Assembly: GCF_900890705.1 (NCBI RefSeq)
Contig: NZ_CAAHFH010000003.1
Coordinates: 558,001 to 622,000 of the forward strand
Direction: 5' to 3'
DNA length: 64,000 nt
Origin: Pontiella sulfatireligans
GTDB taxonomy: Bacteria; Verrucomicrobiota; Kiritimatiellia; Kiritimatiellales; Pontiellaceae
In this document: one piece after another, positions 1 to 8,806 of the stretch
Position numbering within the stretch: the first letter of the stretch is position 1
Layout of the letters: every line of letters starts with the position of its first letter
Made by a program: the position numbers and the translations under genes
Notes under the pieces: generated by a model
Told to the model about the DNA's origin: nothing
The model's database searches: none
Seen by the model: only the letters and a program-made list of their open reading frames with translations

Positions 1-97
1 GGGGAACCTGCACTTAAGGCGCGCCCGACTCCAGTTAATACTTCGGGAAAGTGTTCCGCCACATGGCCTAAAGCGGCTGCGCAACAGATTTATTGAT

Positions 98-171
98 GCA
101 AAATGATTTGGAGCAAAATGATTACTGTGAGGGATGTCTGTTTTAAATTATTTTGCTCATAATTATTTTGG
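98..171. repeat. AAAATGATT/AATTATTTT inverted word repeat
   Basis: Two direct copies of GCAAAATGATT (from 98 and from 113) are followed at 145-171 by the inverted words AAATTATTTTGC and AATTATTTTGG. The block at 9574-9635 uses the same words, so this is a dispersed family. No gene is supported in 1-276; the rest of that stretch shows nothing I recognise. Confidence 0.6.
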
Positions 172-276
172 AAAAGCGGTATCTGAAGGGGATTTAACTG
201 TTGGTGCTGAACAGGTAAAGGGTCATCCATCAAGGAACGCAAAATGACAAGAAATTGGAATGCAAGAAACTACAAC

Positions 277-1179
277 TTATTTTGACGCCGGATAGGCGCG
301 CAAGTTGGCGGAAGCCGCTGTCGGGAAATCGGCGGGCACCGCCGCATCGATTGGCCGTCCCGCCAACCACTGCACCGTGCGGGGCAGCAGGGTTTGGAAT
401 CCGGCGCAGCAGATTCCCTTCGGCTCCTGCTGATCTTTCCACACATGCCCGAAGGTGGAGTTGTAGACGCGGCCCTTTCCATAGTCCACCGTCCATTCAA
501 TCGGAAAATTGAGCCCGGTCTTCGCATCCCTGGCATAAGAGAGCACCGTCAGGTTTGCTGCGGGACCGCGCGCATAGCGGTAAATTTCAATATCAGCCGC
601 CGTCCATTCCCGAGGCAGGCCCGCGTGGATCGGATGATCTCCCAAGCGCGTCAAATGGGCATCCACCCGTTTCCCGTGACTCGTCTTTTCCCCTTCGCCG
701 GCAGGGACGCGAACGACCTGACCCTCGTCATCAATGGTGACCGCCCAGCCAAAATCCGCTTTACGCCAGCCCAAACCGATCATCCGGTTGTAGGCATTCC
801 AATGCGGGAACGCATTGTTGGCGGAATGAAATACATAAAGCCCACCGCCCTGATCCACATAGCGCTCCAGCGCGAGCTCCACCGACCGGGGCCACTGGGG
901 GCCGCCGCCAATATCGTTGCAGGTTTGGATTACCACTTCATAAGCTGCAAAATCGGGGTTCCATGAAGCTGCGTCATCCGCAGGGAACGTGGAAATCGAA
1001 ACATCAAACCCGGGGGTTTGCTCCAGCAACGCCTGCAGGCATCGCGTCGTATGCTTCCAATCGTGGTTGCTGAATCCATCGACGATCAACACCCTGACCG
1101 CTTTCCCCTCGCCGGCGGAGGCCATGCTAAACAAACCAAACATGGCCATGAAACATATGCATAATCCTTTTCTTATCAT
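277..1179 (-). CDS. Secreted ThuA-domain protein
   Basis: A 300-residue protein with an N-terminal signal peptide (about residues 1-22, ending in MASA) and a ThuA/trehalose-utilisation-like fold of the class I glutamine amidotransferase superfamily. The motifs VLIVDGFSNHDW near the N-terminus, GGGLYVFHSANNAF mid-protein and GKGRVYNSTFGH near the end match this family. The ATG at 1179 is chosen because AGGAGAG lies just upstream and the signal peptide starts there; a longer frame would add unconserved residues. ThuA proteins are linked to sugar catabolism, often beside Gfo/Idh/MocA oxidoreductases, but the reaction is not settled. A second ThuA domain sits at the end of the 5740-7287 gene. Confidence 0.85.
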   Translation of the reverse strand: MIRKGLCICFMAMFGLFSMASAGEGKAVRVLIVDGFSNHDWKHTTRCLQALLEQTPGFDVSISTFPADDAASWNPDFAAYEVVIQTCNDIGGGPQWPRSVELALERYVDQGGGLYVFHSANNAFPHWNAYNRMIGLGWRKADFGWAVTIDDEGQVVRVPAGEGEKTSHGKRVDAHLTRLGDHPIHAGLPREWTAADIEIYRYARGPAANLTVLSYARDAKTGLNFPIEWTVDYGKGRVYNSTFGHVWKDQQEPKGICCAGFQTLLPRTVQWLAGRPIDAAVPADFPTAASANLRAYPASK

Positions 1180-1215
1180 GGTTCCACTCTCCTGAATCAC
1201 CTGATGCATCGCTTA

Positions 1216-1818
1216 TCAAAGTCCAAAGAACTCATTCGCCGCATTGCGAATGGCCTCGTGGTTTTCGGGAACAAACTGATAGGCCTCAATCCCCGCTTCG
1301 CGGGCGACCTCCACATTCTCTGGCTTGTCGTCCAAGAAGAAGCACTCCTCCCCCAAAGCGCCCAGATGATCCAGCACCTTCGTATAAATGGCCATATCCG
1401 GTTTGCGAACGCCCATCTTGTACGACATGAACAGCCCGGTCATTTTATCAAAAAACCCGCTCCAATTATTTTCGATGGCATCCACATGATGCTGGGCAAT
1501 GTTGCTGAGCGTGTAAATCTGAACATCCGCCTTCAGTGCGTCCAGAAAAAGGCCCTGACCGGTTTCGTGCAGCGAAAACATCTTCGACCACATCGCGACT
1601 AAATCGTCCACCGTCCATGACAGCCCTTTGGCCTCGTTGAGGTAGTCCACAAAACCGGCGTCGCTAAGCCGGCCCGTTTCAACCGCATCGATCCTTTCCA
1701 AATCGCGCGCCGTCAGCGGCTCAACCTCCCGGCCGGCCTCGGCCGCAATTGCATCCAAGAAATCCTGCGCGTTAAAATCGACCAGCACGTTCCCAATATC
1801 GAACAAAAAATATTTCAT
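1216..1818 (-). CDS. HAD-superfamily phosphatase (YihX-like)
   Basis: A 200-residue cytoplasmic HAD hydrolase. Motif I is FDIGNVLVDFN at residues 5-15 with the nucleophile Asp. Motif II is the Ser in YTLSNIAQ, motif III the Lys in GVRKPDMAIY, and motif IV is FFLDDKPENV. FDIGNVL is typical of the alpha-D-glucose-1-phosphatase (YihX) type, so a small phosphorylated sugar is a likely substrate, but specificity cannot be read from sequence. The gene starts 4 bases after the brnA stop and is probably cotranscribed with the toxin-antitoxin pair. Confidence 0.85.
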   Translation of the reverse strand: MKYFLFDIGNVLVDFNAQDFLDAIAAEAGREVEPLTARDLERIDAVETGRLSDAGFVDYLNEAKGLSWTVDDLVAMWSKMFSLHETGQGLFLDALKADVQIYTLSNIAQHHVDAIENNWSGFFDKMTGLFMSYKMGVRKPDMAIYTKVLDHLGALGEECFFLDDKPENVEVAREAGIEAYQFVPENHEAIRNAANEFFGL

Positions 1819-1822
1819 AGCA

Positions 1823-2050
1823 CTATGACGCCTTCTGGTGAAGCCGCTCGTCGATCCACATCTTTATGATCGACTGGCGCGTAACCCCAAGGCGCTTCGC
1901 TTCCTGATCAAGCGCACTAACCATCCATGCCGGGAAATCGACGTTTACCCGCTTCGCCTCCAGGTTGGGACGGCGGGCAGACGACAAATCAAAATACTCA
2001 AGCACATCTTCGCCATCATCAAATTTTTTATCTAGCTCTTCACCTGTCAT
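1823..2050 (-). CDS. brnA: BrnA-family antitoxin
   Basis: A 75-residue protein ending in a ribbon-helix-helix-like region (VNVDFPAWMVSALDQEAKRL followed by GVTRQSIIKMWIDERL) typical of BrnA antitoxins. BrnA binds and neutralises BrnT and, as the complex, represses its own promoter. The ATG at 2050 is chosen over an upstream TTG because AAGGAGG lies 9 bases before it. The start overlaps the end of the toxin gene by 11 bases, the usual toxin-first brnT-brnA order, which implies translational coupling. The HAD gene follows after 4 bases. Confidence 0.85.
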   Translation of the reverse strand: MTGEELDKKFDDGEDVLEYFDLSSARRPNLEAKRVNVDFPAWMVSALDQEAKRLGVTRQSIIKMWIDERLHQKAS

Positions 2051-2300
2051 AGATCTCAACCTCCTTTACCCTCGCCCTGCGAACCGAGATAATCCGTATA
2101 TTTTCACTCCGATAGGTGACTATCGCCGTCCAATGCCTATCTTCCATCATGCCGATCATCAAATAACGCTCTTCCTTTGGATCCCTCGAAGGCAACTCAA
2201 CGAGGTCGCCATCGCCCCACAACTGCTGGGCTTCCACGAAGTCGATGCCGTGCTTCTGCTTATTGGCTGCGCTCTTTAATGGATCAAACTCAAAGGTCAT
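2040..2300 (-). CDS. brnT: BrnT-family toxin
   Basis: An 86-residue protein with BrnT hallmarks: FEFDPLKSAANKQKHGIDF near the N-terminus, a central RYLMIGMMEDRHWTAIVTYR and a terminal IRIISVRRARVKEVEIY. BrnT is a small ribonuclease with a RelE-like fold that inhibits translation and is neutralised by BrnA. Length matches the family. There is little Shine-Dalgarno signal before the ATG, but a palindrome overlaps the likely promoter at 2312-2328. Intact frame and family residues suggest a functional pair. Confidence 0.87.
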   Translation of the reverse strand: MTFEFDPLKSAANKQKHGIDFVEAQQLWGDGDLVELPSRDPKEERYLMIGMMEDRHWTAIVTYRSENIRIISVRRARVKEVEIYDR

Positions 2301-2311
2301 GGATGCATAAT

Positions 2312-2328
2312 GGTATATTTATTATACC
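2312..2328 (-). promoter_or_regulatory. Palindromic operator/promoter of brnTA
   Basis: GGTATA-TTTAT-TATACC is a perfect 6-bp inverted repeat 12 bases upstream of the brnT start. On the minus strand it contains TATAAT (2326-2321), and TTGACA abuts it at 2334-2329. A palindrome overlapping promoter elements fits autorepression by BrnA or the BrnT-BrnA complex. Which hexamers are actually used is uncertain. Confidence 0.5.
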
Positions 2329-2420
2329 TGTCAAGGCGCAGGTAAACCCTTTATGGGTCATATCCCCAAACATGAGCAGCAGGAATTGGGTTTTTATTTC
2401 CCCGATGCCGTATTCGCAAC

Positions 2421-3431
2421 TCATTTTACGCCCGAATCAGCCCGGGCACGAAACTGACGCGGAGAGACTCCGAAATTTTTGCGGAATGCTGTTGCGAAAT
2501 ACTGACTGGTAGAAAAACCGCAATCGAACGCGATATCGGTGACGCTCTTTTTCGGTTCTGATTTCAACCTCGTCACGGCCGCATTCAGACGAACCGCATT
2601 AAGATACCGCTGCGGTGTCTGATTGGTAATCCTCTTACAGTAATGCACAAAACGGGTCACACCAAGTCCGCAGCTTTGGGCCATGGAGTCGAGTGTCCAT
2701 TCGTCCGCATAACTGGCTTCCAGAGAGGATAAAAACAGTTCCACACTGCGCTGAGCATCGGTGAGGGATTTTGTACGCGGCACCTTTTGTTCACGGAACA
2801 GATCAAGCAGGTGCAGCAACAGTTCATTGGCGCAGACCGCAAGGCGGGATGGACTCTGCTGTTCCTTGATCGTTTTACCGATCTGCCGGAAACAATCATG
2901 GATCTCCCCGGTCGCATTCCAGACGGGCTGCTCGTTTTCGCGCAGATAGGCAGTCAATTCGGCGAGGTCCTCGGGCATGATGACCAGCCAGTCCGGCCAT
3001 TGCCATTCTTGGTGGGGCTGGCGGACCCCGACATCGATAATGATCCAGTGCAGGCGCCCAATTCCAATATTGGGAAGCCCCAGCTTGTGCGGCTGCCACG
3101 GGCGGGTAATCGCCAGGTCCCCCGGCTTGAGGAAGATGTCCTGCCCATCCACCGAAAAGGCCATTGAGCCGGTTTCAAGGAAAGAGAGTTCAATGCCTTC
3201 GTTCCGGTGCCATGGAAGGCCCCACGACTGTTCTTGCCTGGCGTTCCAGTAGCCTACGGACTGAAGCCCCGGCAAAACGTGACCCGGAACCCGTTCACCC
3301 GGATAGGTCGCCCGCCCGATTGCCGACAGCTCCAGCTCGCCTTTTTCAACCGCCTCAATCAATGGATCGCACGAGTCGGCGTGATAGGTCTTGCCCTGCT
3401 CTTTATAAATTGGGACATGCTGTTGAGCCAT
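2421..3431 (-). CDS. AraC-family transcriptional regulator
   Basis: A 336-residue regulator with an N-terminal cupin-like ligand domain (about residues 60-150, SMAFSVDGQDIFLKPGDLAI then TRPWQPH) and a C-terminal pair of AraC helix-turn-helices (TLDSMAQSCGLGVTRFVHYC and SVTDIAFDCGFSTSQYFATA, then FRKNFGVSPRQFRAR). The ATG at 3431 is preferred; an upstream TTG would add 16 unconserved residues. The gene diverges from the sugar isomerase/Gfo-Idh-MocA/PmoA operon starting at 3561 and is its probable regulator. The effector is likely a sugar but cannot be named. Confidence 0.88.
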   Translation of the reverse strand: MAQQHVPIYKEQGKTYHADSCDPLIEAVEKGELELSAIGRATYPGERVPGHVLPGLQSVGYWNARQEQSWGLPWHRNEGIELSFLETGSMAFSVDGQDIFLKPGDLAITRPWQPHKLGLPNIGIGRLHWIIIDVGVRQPHQEWQWPDWLVIMPEDLAELTAYLRENEQPVWNATGEIHDCFRQIGKTIKEQQSPSRLAVCANELLLHLLDLFREQKVPRTKSLTDAQRSVELFLSSLEASYADEWTLDSMAQSCGLGVTRFVHYCKRITNQTPQRYLNAVRLNAAVTRLKSEPKKSVTDIAFDCGFSTSQYFATAFRKNFGVSPRQFRARADSGVK

Positions 3432-3560
3432 AAAATGAACAGTAAGGATTTCCACCCATTGGAAAAGTAAAATGTTCAAAATCCTTCACTGGCCGGATCG
3501 GAACGACGGGAATCGCATTGCCTGCTACCTTCGTCCACTCAATTGGAAAAGGAGTCATAC

Positions 3561-4403
3561 ATGAAAATTGGATGCTTTGCACTGGTACAGCCGTTCCTGC
3601 CCGTCACCGAACAGCTGAAGTTGATCAAAGAAATGGGCGTCGATTATGCCGACGTGACGGACAACCACGACGGCGGAAGTCTGGGGGCCGAATATGGCTT
3701 TGCCGAAACCGTCAGTCTCGACAGTCATCCGTCTAAAATCAAACAGATGGCCGCCGATGCCGGAGTTGAACTGACCGCATTTTGTGCCCACGCCAACCTG
3801 CTGGATCCGCCCTCCCCCGACATCTATTCCACCAACCAGATCATCAAGGCCATCCGGCTCGCCGCCGACTGCGGCATTGACCACGTCATCACCACGGAAG
3901 GCGATCCCAAAACCGATTTCGGCCAAAACCTGACCGCCGAGGAACAGATCTTCGCCATCACCGAGCGCCTTTATGCGCCGATCCGCTGGGCAGAGGAACT
4001 GGGCGTTAAGCTGCTGATCGAAACGCACGGCCAGGTTACAGATAGCGTGGATGCGATGGAAACGCTGCTCGCCAAACTCGGCCACGAAGAGACCGTCGGC
4101 ATCTGCCTCGACACCGGCAACAGCTGGCTCGGCGACGCGGAGCCGATCGACTATATCAAACGCTTCGGCTCCCGCATTCAGCATGTGCATTGGAAGGACA
4201 TGCCTGAGGAATGGATTGAAAAACGCGGAAAAAAGTTTGGCTGCGGCATGGCCATCATCCCATTGGGCGACGGCGTGATTGACATACCCGCTATTGTTAA
4301 TGAACTTAAAGCAGTGGGCTTCGACGGCGCGACAACGCTGGAGATTGCCGGGGAAGATAATGTGAAAACCTCCATCGCCCGTCTGAAAGAATGGATTGCT
4401 TAA
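3561..4403 (+). CDS. Sugar phosphate isomerase/epimerase family TIM-barrel protein
   Basis: A 280-residue xylose-isomerase-like TIM barrel (AP endonuclease family 2 fold). Metal-ligand-type segments include LLIETHGQ, VGICLDTGNSW, IQHVHWKD and TTLEIAG, whose Glu, Asp and His residues fit the divalent-metal site of the fold. Such proteins isomerise or epimerise sugars or keto-sugars. The ATG at 3561 follows AAAAGGAG with good spacing. It is the first gene of a tight operon with a Gfo/Idh/MocA oxidoreductase (14 bases later) and a PmoA-ThuA protein, which points to oxidative sugar breakdown. Exact substrate unknown. Confidence 0.87.
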   Translation: MKIGCFALVQPFLPVTEQLKLIKEMGVDYADVTDNHDGGSLGAEYGFAETVSLDSHPSKIKQMAADAGVELTAFCAHANLLDPPSPDIYSTNQIIKAIRLAADCGIDHVITTEGDPKTDFGQNLTAEEQIFAITERLYAPIRWAEELGVKLLIETHGQVTDSVDAMETLLAKLGHEETVGICLDTGNSWLGDAEPIDYIKRFGSRIQHVHWKDMPEEWIEKRGKKFGCGMAIIPLGDGVIDIPAIVNELKAVGFDGATTLEIAGEDNVKTSIARLKEWIA

Positions 4404-4417
4404 ACGGAGAAAAGAAA

Positions 4418-5740
4418 ATGAATCGTCAAAACTTTCTCAAGACCTCTGCGCTCTTGGGTGCAGCCGCCGGCTTCCCTTCCATTATTCCCGCATCAGCCCT
4501 AGGTGCAAACGGAACGGTTGCTCCAAGCAACCGCGTCACTCTGGGCATTATCGGTTGCGGCGGGCGTTCCCAGTCGTGCGGGGAATATTCACGCTATGCA
4601 AAATCGGAAATCATTGCCACATGCGATCCGAATACTGAACGGCGGATTAAGCGGGCACAGGAATGGGGTGCTAAAGATCACTACAACGACTTCCGAGAGA
4701 TGATTGCCCGCGATGATCTCGATGCTGTCCATGTGGTGACCGGCGACTATTGGCATGTGCCGATCTCCATCGCAGCGGCAAAGGAAGGAAAGGATGTCTA
4801 CTGCGAAAAACCGTTGGGGCTGTGCATCGAGCAGGATCTGGCAACGAGGCAGATTGTTGAAAAATACAACCGTGTTTTCCAGTACGGCACACAGCAGCGC
4901 TCCCAGCAGCACTTGCGCATGGGCATCGACCTAGTGCTGAATGGTCATATCGGTGATGTAAAAGAAATATTCGTGTGGGCCCCGAAAGGCGCGAGCGGAG
5001 GTTCAACGGCCACCGAACCGGTGCCGGAAGGGTTTGACATGAATCTATGGCTGGGCCCGGCTCCGGATGCACCATTTTCCACCGACCGGTGTTTGAAAGG
5101 TTCTGGCGTGTATCACACCTATGACTACGCGATTGGTTTCATTGCCGGCTGGGGCGCTCACCCGGTTGATCAGCTCCAGTGGTGGGCGGACGAAGTTGGC
5201 TTGGGCATTCCGGTTGAATACAAAACGACAGGAAAGATTCCAGCAAAGGGACTGTTCAATACATTGACCAACTGGGACATGGAAGCCGTATATGCAAATG
5301 GCATCAAGCTGTGGTTTACCGACAACCAGACCGCATTTAAGAAGCAACATGCTCCCGGATTGGATAAAGTGAACAAATTCAAAAACTGCACCATGTTTGT
5401 TGGTGAAAAAGACTGGGTCGCCGTTTCACGCGCCGGGATGGTTTGCTCGTCCGAGGAACTGCGCCGCAAGGCCATAGATCCCGGCCCAGTTCATCTCACT
5501 CCCAGCACAGGCGGGCATATGGCAAACTTTGCCGACTCCGTCCTATCGCGCAAGCAACCGGTCGCACCGCTTGAATCAGCCATCATGTCCGACATCATCT
5601 GCCACATGGGCGACATCGGTGTTCGCACCGGCGAAGCGCTGGGATGGGATCCGGTGAAGGAAACCATTATCGGCAGCGATGCTGCGGTTAAGATGATGCA
5701 CCGCGATATGCGAGCCCCCTTCGACAAACTGATGGCCTAA
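4418..5740 (+). CDS. Gfo/Idh/MocA-family oxidoreductase, exported
   Basis: A 440-residue NAD(P)-dependent oxidoreductase. The N-terminus MNRQNFLKTSALLGAAAG resembles a Tat signal (R-Q instead of R-R), common in this family in PVC bacteria and Bacteroidetes. The Rossmann motif GIIGCGGRSQ follows at about residue 45. The EKP motif of the family is in VYCEKPLGLC at about residue 130, and the GWGAHPVDQLQWW segment matches the substrate-site His region. The start is the ATG after AAACGGAGAAAAG. The stop shares one base with the next start, so translation is coupled. Likely oxidises a sugar or glycoside. Confidence 0.9.
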   Translation: MNRQNFLKTSALLGAAAGFPSIIPASALGANGTVAPSNRVTLGIIGCGGRSQSCGEYSRYAKSEIIATCDPNTERRIKRAQEWGAKDHYNDFREMIARDDLDAVHVVTGDYWHVPISIAAAKEGKDVYCEKPLGLCIEQDLATRQIVEKYNRVFQYGTQQRSQQHLRMGIDLVLNGHIGDVKEIFVWAPKGASGGSTATEPVPEGFDMNLWLGPAPDAPFSTDRCLKGSGVYHTYDYAIGFIAGWGAHPVDQLQWWADEVGLGIPVEYKTTGKIPAKGLFNTLTNWDMEAVYANGIKLWFTDNQTAFKKQHAPGLDKVNKFKNCTMFVGEKDWVAVSRAGMVCSSEELRRKAIDPGPVHLTPSTGGHMANFADSVLSRKQPVAPLESAIMSDIICHMGDIGVRTGEALGWDPVKETIIGSDAAVKMMHRDMRAPFDKLMA

Positions 5741-7287
5741 TGAAAAAGCTGCTACTCTCACTGGCCTTGGTTTCCTCTTCGGTTTTAGCCGGAGTGGAAA
5801 TTAAGGAATCGCCAAGTTCAGTGTCAGCAGAACTGGATGGAAAAGTTCTGTGGACGTTTAACCATGACCCAGCGGAGGGGAAGCCGTATTTCCATCCGCT
5901 TGCCTCGACGGACGGAACTTCGTTCACTGATCTGCGCCCGAAAGACCACCCTTGGCATCGCGGAGTGTGGTTTTCCTGGAAATACATCAATGGCGTGAAC
6001 TATTGGGAGGAAAGCCGGGAGACCGGAAAGTCCAAGGGCGAAACCCGTATAACGAATATTGAACGCGAGGCGGGAAGCGAACAGGGAGTCCGTCTGAAGC
6101 TGGACCTTGAATATGCGCCAACAGAAAGCAAGGCCGTCGTGATGAAAGAACACCGGTCGCTGTTCATCTCCCCGCCGGATGAGACGGGGGCATACACGAT
6201 CGACTGGTCATCCGAGTTCCAGGCATTGGAAAAGGATCTTGTGCTTGATCGCACGCCGATCCTCGGCGAACCAAAAGGCAAAGCACACGGCGGTTATGCC
6301 GGCTGGTCCGTCCGCATGAACAAGGACATGATCGGTGGTGCTTTTCTGAATAGTGAAAGCGAAGAAGGAGCGGATAGGAAACCAGCTGCATGGATGCAGT
6401 TTAAATCTCCGAATGGAGGAAGTCTGCTGTTCATGGATCATCCGGACAACCTGAACTATCCATCCAAATGGTATCTCGCACAGGGCATGCCCTACTACAG
6501 CCCGGCGGTGATTCACGACGGCCCGCATACCATCCAGGCTGGTGAAGTGCTGAAGCTGCACTATCGCCTGGTGGTTGCCCCCGTTGCGATGACTGCAGAA
6601 GCGGCTTCCAAGCATTGGGAAAACTGGACCAGTAGTAAAGTGGTCATCCTTACCGGAGCAAACAACCACAAGTGGAAGGAAACCACTCCGGTGCTGGAAG
6701 CGATTCTGGAAGGTTCCGGCCGGTTCGATGTCGACGTGGTTGAAGATCCCGAGCAGCTTACCGCTGAGTTCCTGACGAACTATGACGTGCTTTTGAGCAA
6801 CTGGAACGCCTACGGGAAAAGCAAACCTGCTCCGTGGCCGGAACAGCTGAAAAAAGCCTACATCGTTTTTGTAAGAAAGGGAGGCGGACATGTGGCGGTG
6901 CATGCCGGCTCGTCTTCCTTCGACAAGTGGGATGATTACCACGCCATCTGCTGTGCCTCATGGAAAAAGGGTGAAACCGGACACGGGAAACCGCACAAGT
7001 TTGAAGTTCGGATTTCAACGCCCGCTCATCCGGCAGTCCAGGGATTGGAAAACTTTGAAACAACGGACGAGTTGTGGTTCCGGCCGCTGGTGCATCCCGA
7101 CGCTGAAGTGATCGCCGAATCCTTTTCCGAAACAACCGGAAACTGGGAACCGACCGCATTGGTCAGCCAATTCGGCAAAGGCCGATGCTTCACACTGCTG
7201 CTAGGTCACGACAGCGAAAAAATGAAGAAGCCTGGCTTTAAGAAATTGTTCATTTCCGGCACCGAATGGGCGGCGGAAATCAGATAA
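5740..7287 (+). CDS. Secreted PmoA-like (DUF6807) and ThuA fusion protein
   Basis: A 515-residue protein with a signal peptide (residues 1-17, ending SSVLAG). The first half (about 20-290) resembles the PmoA/DUF6807 family, with DHPWHRGVWFSWKYINGVNY and FMDHPDNLNYPSKWY as typical motifs. The second half (about 300-515) is a ThuA domain with VILTGANNHKWKET, GGGHVAVHAGSSSF, GHGKPHKFEV and a final GKGRCFTLLLGHD. Both families occur beside Gfo/Idh/MocA genes in sugar loci, so the fusion fits this operon. Despite the name, PmoA here does not imply methane oxidation. Its end overlaps the convergent FAD oxidase gene by 8 bases. Confidence 0.85.
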   Translation: MKKLLLSLALVSSSVLAGVEIKESPSSVSAELDGKVLWTFNHDPAEGKPYFHPLASTDGTSFTDLRPKDHPWHRGVWFSWKYINGVNYWEESRETGKSKGETRITNIEREAGSEQGVRLKLDLEYAPTESKAVVMKEHRSLFISPPDETGAYTIDWSSEFQALEKDLVLDRTPILGEPKGKAHGGYAGWSVRMNKDMIGGAFLNSESEEGADRKPAAWMQFKSPNGGSLLFMDHPDNLNYPSKWYLAQGMPYYSPAVIHDGPHTIQAGEVLKLHYRLVVAPVAMTAEAASKHWENWTSSKVVILTGANNHKWKETTPVLEAILEGSGRFDVDVVEDPEQLTAEFLTNYDVLLSNWNAYGKSKPAPWPEQLKKAYIVFVRKGGGHVAVHAGSSSFDKWDDYHAICCASWKKGETGHGKPHKFEVRISTPAHPAVQGLENFETTDELWFRPLVHPDAEVIAESFSETTGNWEPTALVSQFGKGRCFTLLLGHDSEKMKKPGFKKLFISGTEWAAEIR

Positions 7288-8740
7288 AAAGATTTCCCGG
7301 ATTCAATCGGCCATCACGATCAAAAAGGGTTTTCAGCACACGCATTTTCTCAATCCCCTCCTCACCGTACATAAGCTCCAGAAAAGAGGTCTTCAGCTTT
7401 CCAATGCCGTGCTCGGCGGAGACGGAGCCCCCCCACTCAACGACCTGCTTTGCCCAATCGAAGTAGAGCGCTCTGCCGGCTTCGTATTCCGCCATGCTGC
7501 GGGGCAGAATGTTGACGTGGACGTGGTTGTTGCCAATGTGCCCGAAAATAACGTATTCGAGCCCGGCTTCGGCGAGCCCATCATGATACATGCGCATCAC
7601 ATCCTCCAACCGGTCGTCCGGCACCGACATATCGGTGCCGAGCTTGGTCAGCTCGGGAATCGTTTTCTTGCGCTCCCCGATCAGCATGTTGACCGACTCG
7701 GGAATGGCATGCCGGAACTTTTTGAGCGCTTCAATTTCGTGCGCGCCCTCCGCGAACCAGCAATCGACAGCCTCGTCCGCCTTTTCAACAACGGCATCTG
7801 GCACCTCGCAATCAAACTCGAAATAGATGGCCGTGCGGCATCCGGACTCCAGCTTCGGCAGATCGGAAAACGCCGCGTTTTCAGCCTTCATCCGGCGCAA
7901 CAGTGCCAACGATTGGCAGTCGAAAAACTCGATGGCTGAAGGCCGGGCCCCCGGCCCGGCGCCTCGCAGGAACCGCACAAACTCCAAGGCCTCTTCCTCA
8001 GCAGCAAAGAAGGCCGTCAGCCCATTCATCTGCCCCGGTTCGGGCAGCAGCCTGATCGTTATTTCGGTGACGACGCCCAGCGTGCCCTCCGCTCCGATAA
8101 AGAGATCGACCAGATCCATGTCCGGTTTTACAAAATAACCGGCCGCGTTCTTAATACCGTCACACCTGCGCAGGTGTGACAGATCCGGCAACATGCCCTC
8201 AATGCCGCCCAGCTTGAAACCGAGCCCGTCGGCTTTGTGGACGCCGCGCTCAACGTGGATGGTTTCGCCATTCGCCAGCACAACCTCCAACGCCTGAATC
8301 CAGTTCCGGACGGCGCCGTAGCGGAACGAGCGCGCACCAGACGCGTTGTTCGCCACCATCCCACCGATGGAAGCCGTGGTTTCGGTGAGGTCGGATGGAA
8401 AAAACAGAGCGGGGTCGCCGCCACCGCCTACAGCTTTTCGGATATCGGCGAGCAGCGCGCCGGGCTGGACGGCCATGGTGTCGCCGTTGATTTCGCCGAT
8501 GGCGTTCATGCGCGACAGGTTGAGAATCAGGCCCCCATCGGGCACACAGCCGCCGGTGATGCCGGTACGCCCGCCTTGGATGGTGACGGGCCAGCCATTC
8601 GTAGAGGCGGCCTCCAATGCCTGGGCCACCTCGGTTGTGGAACGGGGAAAGCAAATCGTCTCGGCATGCCCCACCCTGCGCGACTCATCGCAGAGATAAT
8701 CCGCATGCCCTTCGTTCACATCTAGTATCTGAATAGCCAT
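7280..8740 (-). CDS. FAD-linked oxidase (glycolate oxidase GlcD / D-lactate dehydrogenase type)
   Basis: A 486-residue flavoprotein of the FAD-binding type 4 (PCMH) family. The FAD-binding region contains VTIQGGRTGITGGCVPDGG (about residues 52-70) and TASIGGMVANNASGARS. The C-terminal FAD-oxidase domain has IFGHIGNNHVHVNILP and SAEHGIGKLK, carrying the His and Glu usual in GlcD/DLD enzymes. It oxidises a 2-hydroxy acid such as D-lactate or glycolate; which one is not decidable here. No GlcE/GlcF-like gene is adjacent. It is convergent with and overlaps the PmoA-ThuA gene. Confidence 0.9.
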   Translation of the reverse strand: MAIQILDVNEGHADYLCDESRRVGHAETICFPRSTTEVAQALEAASTNGWPVTIQGGRTGITGGCVPDGGLILNLSRMNAIGEINGDTMAVQPGALLADIRKAVGGGGDPALFFPSDLTETTASIGGMVANNASGARSFRYGAVRNWIQALEVVLANGETIHVERGVHKADGLGFKLGGIEGMLPDLSHLRRCDGIKNAAGYFVKPDMDLVDLFIGAEGTLGVVTEITIRLLPEPGQMNGLTAFFAAEEEALEFVRFLRGAGPGARPSAIEFFDCQSLALLRRMKAENAAFSDLPKLESGCRTAIYFEFDCEVPDAVVEKADEAVDCWFAEGAHEIEALKKFRHAIPESVNMLIGERKKTIPELTKLGTDMSVPDDRLEDVMRMYHDGLAEAGLEYVIFGHIGNNHVHVNILPRSMAEYEAGRALYFDWAKQVVEWGGSVSAEHGIGKLKTSFLELMYGEEGIEKMRVLKTLFDRDGRLNPGNLFI

Positions 8741-8751
8741 ACATGGATATT

Positions 8752-8806
8752 AAACACCAAGGCACCAAGAACACAAAGCTTCGTGCCCTTTGAGTCTTTG
8801 TGTTTA
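8752..8806. repeat. Intergenic inverted word repeat (ACCAAGGCACCAAGAACACAAAG type)
   Basis: AACACCAAGGCACCAAGAAC followed by ACAAAG at 8753-8778 faces the inverse-complementary CTTTGAGTCTTTGTGTTT ending about 8805. It fills the short gap between the FAD oxidase and the pseudouridine synthase and touches the last codons of the latter. Similar CAAAG/CACAAAG wording recurs near 62029 and 63854. Confidence 0.6.

Noticed and set aside
5740..6600. Particulate methane monooxygenase subunit
   Set aside because: The PmoA-like name of this family (DUF6807) is historical. The protein is secreted, not multi-spanning, and lies in a sugar operon.
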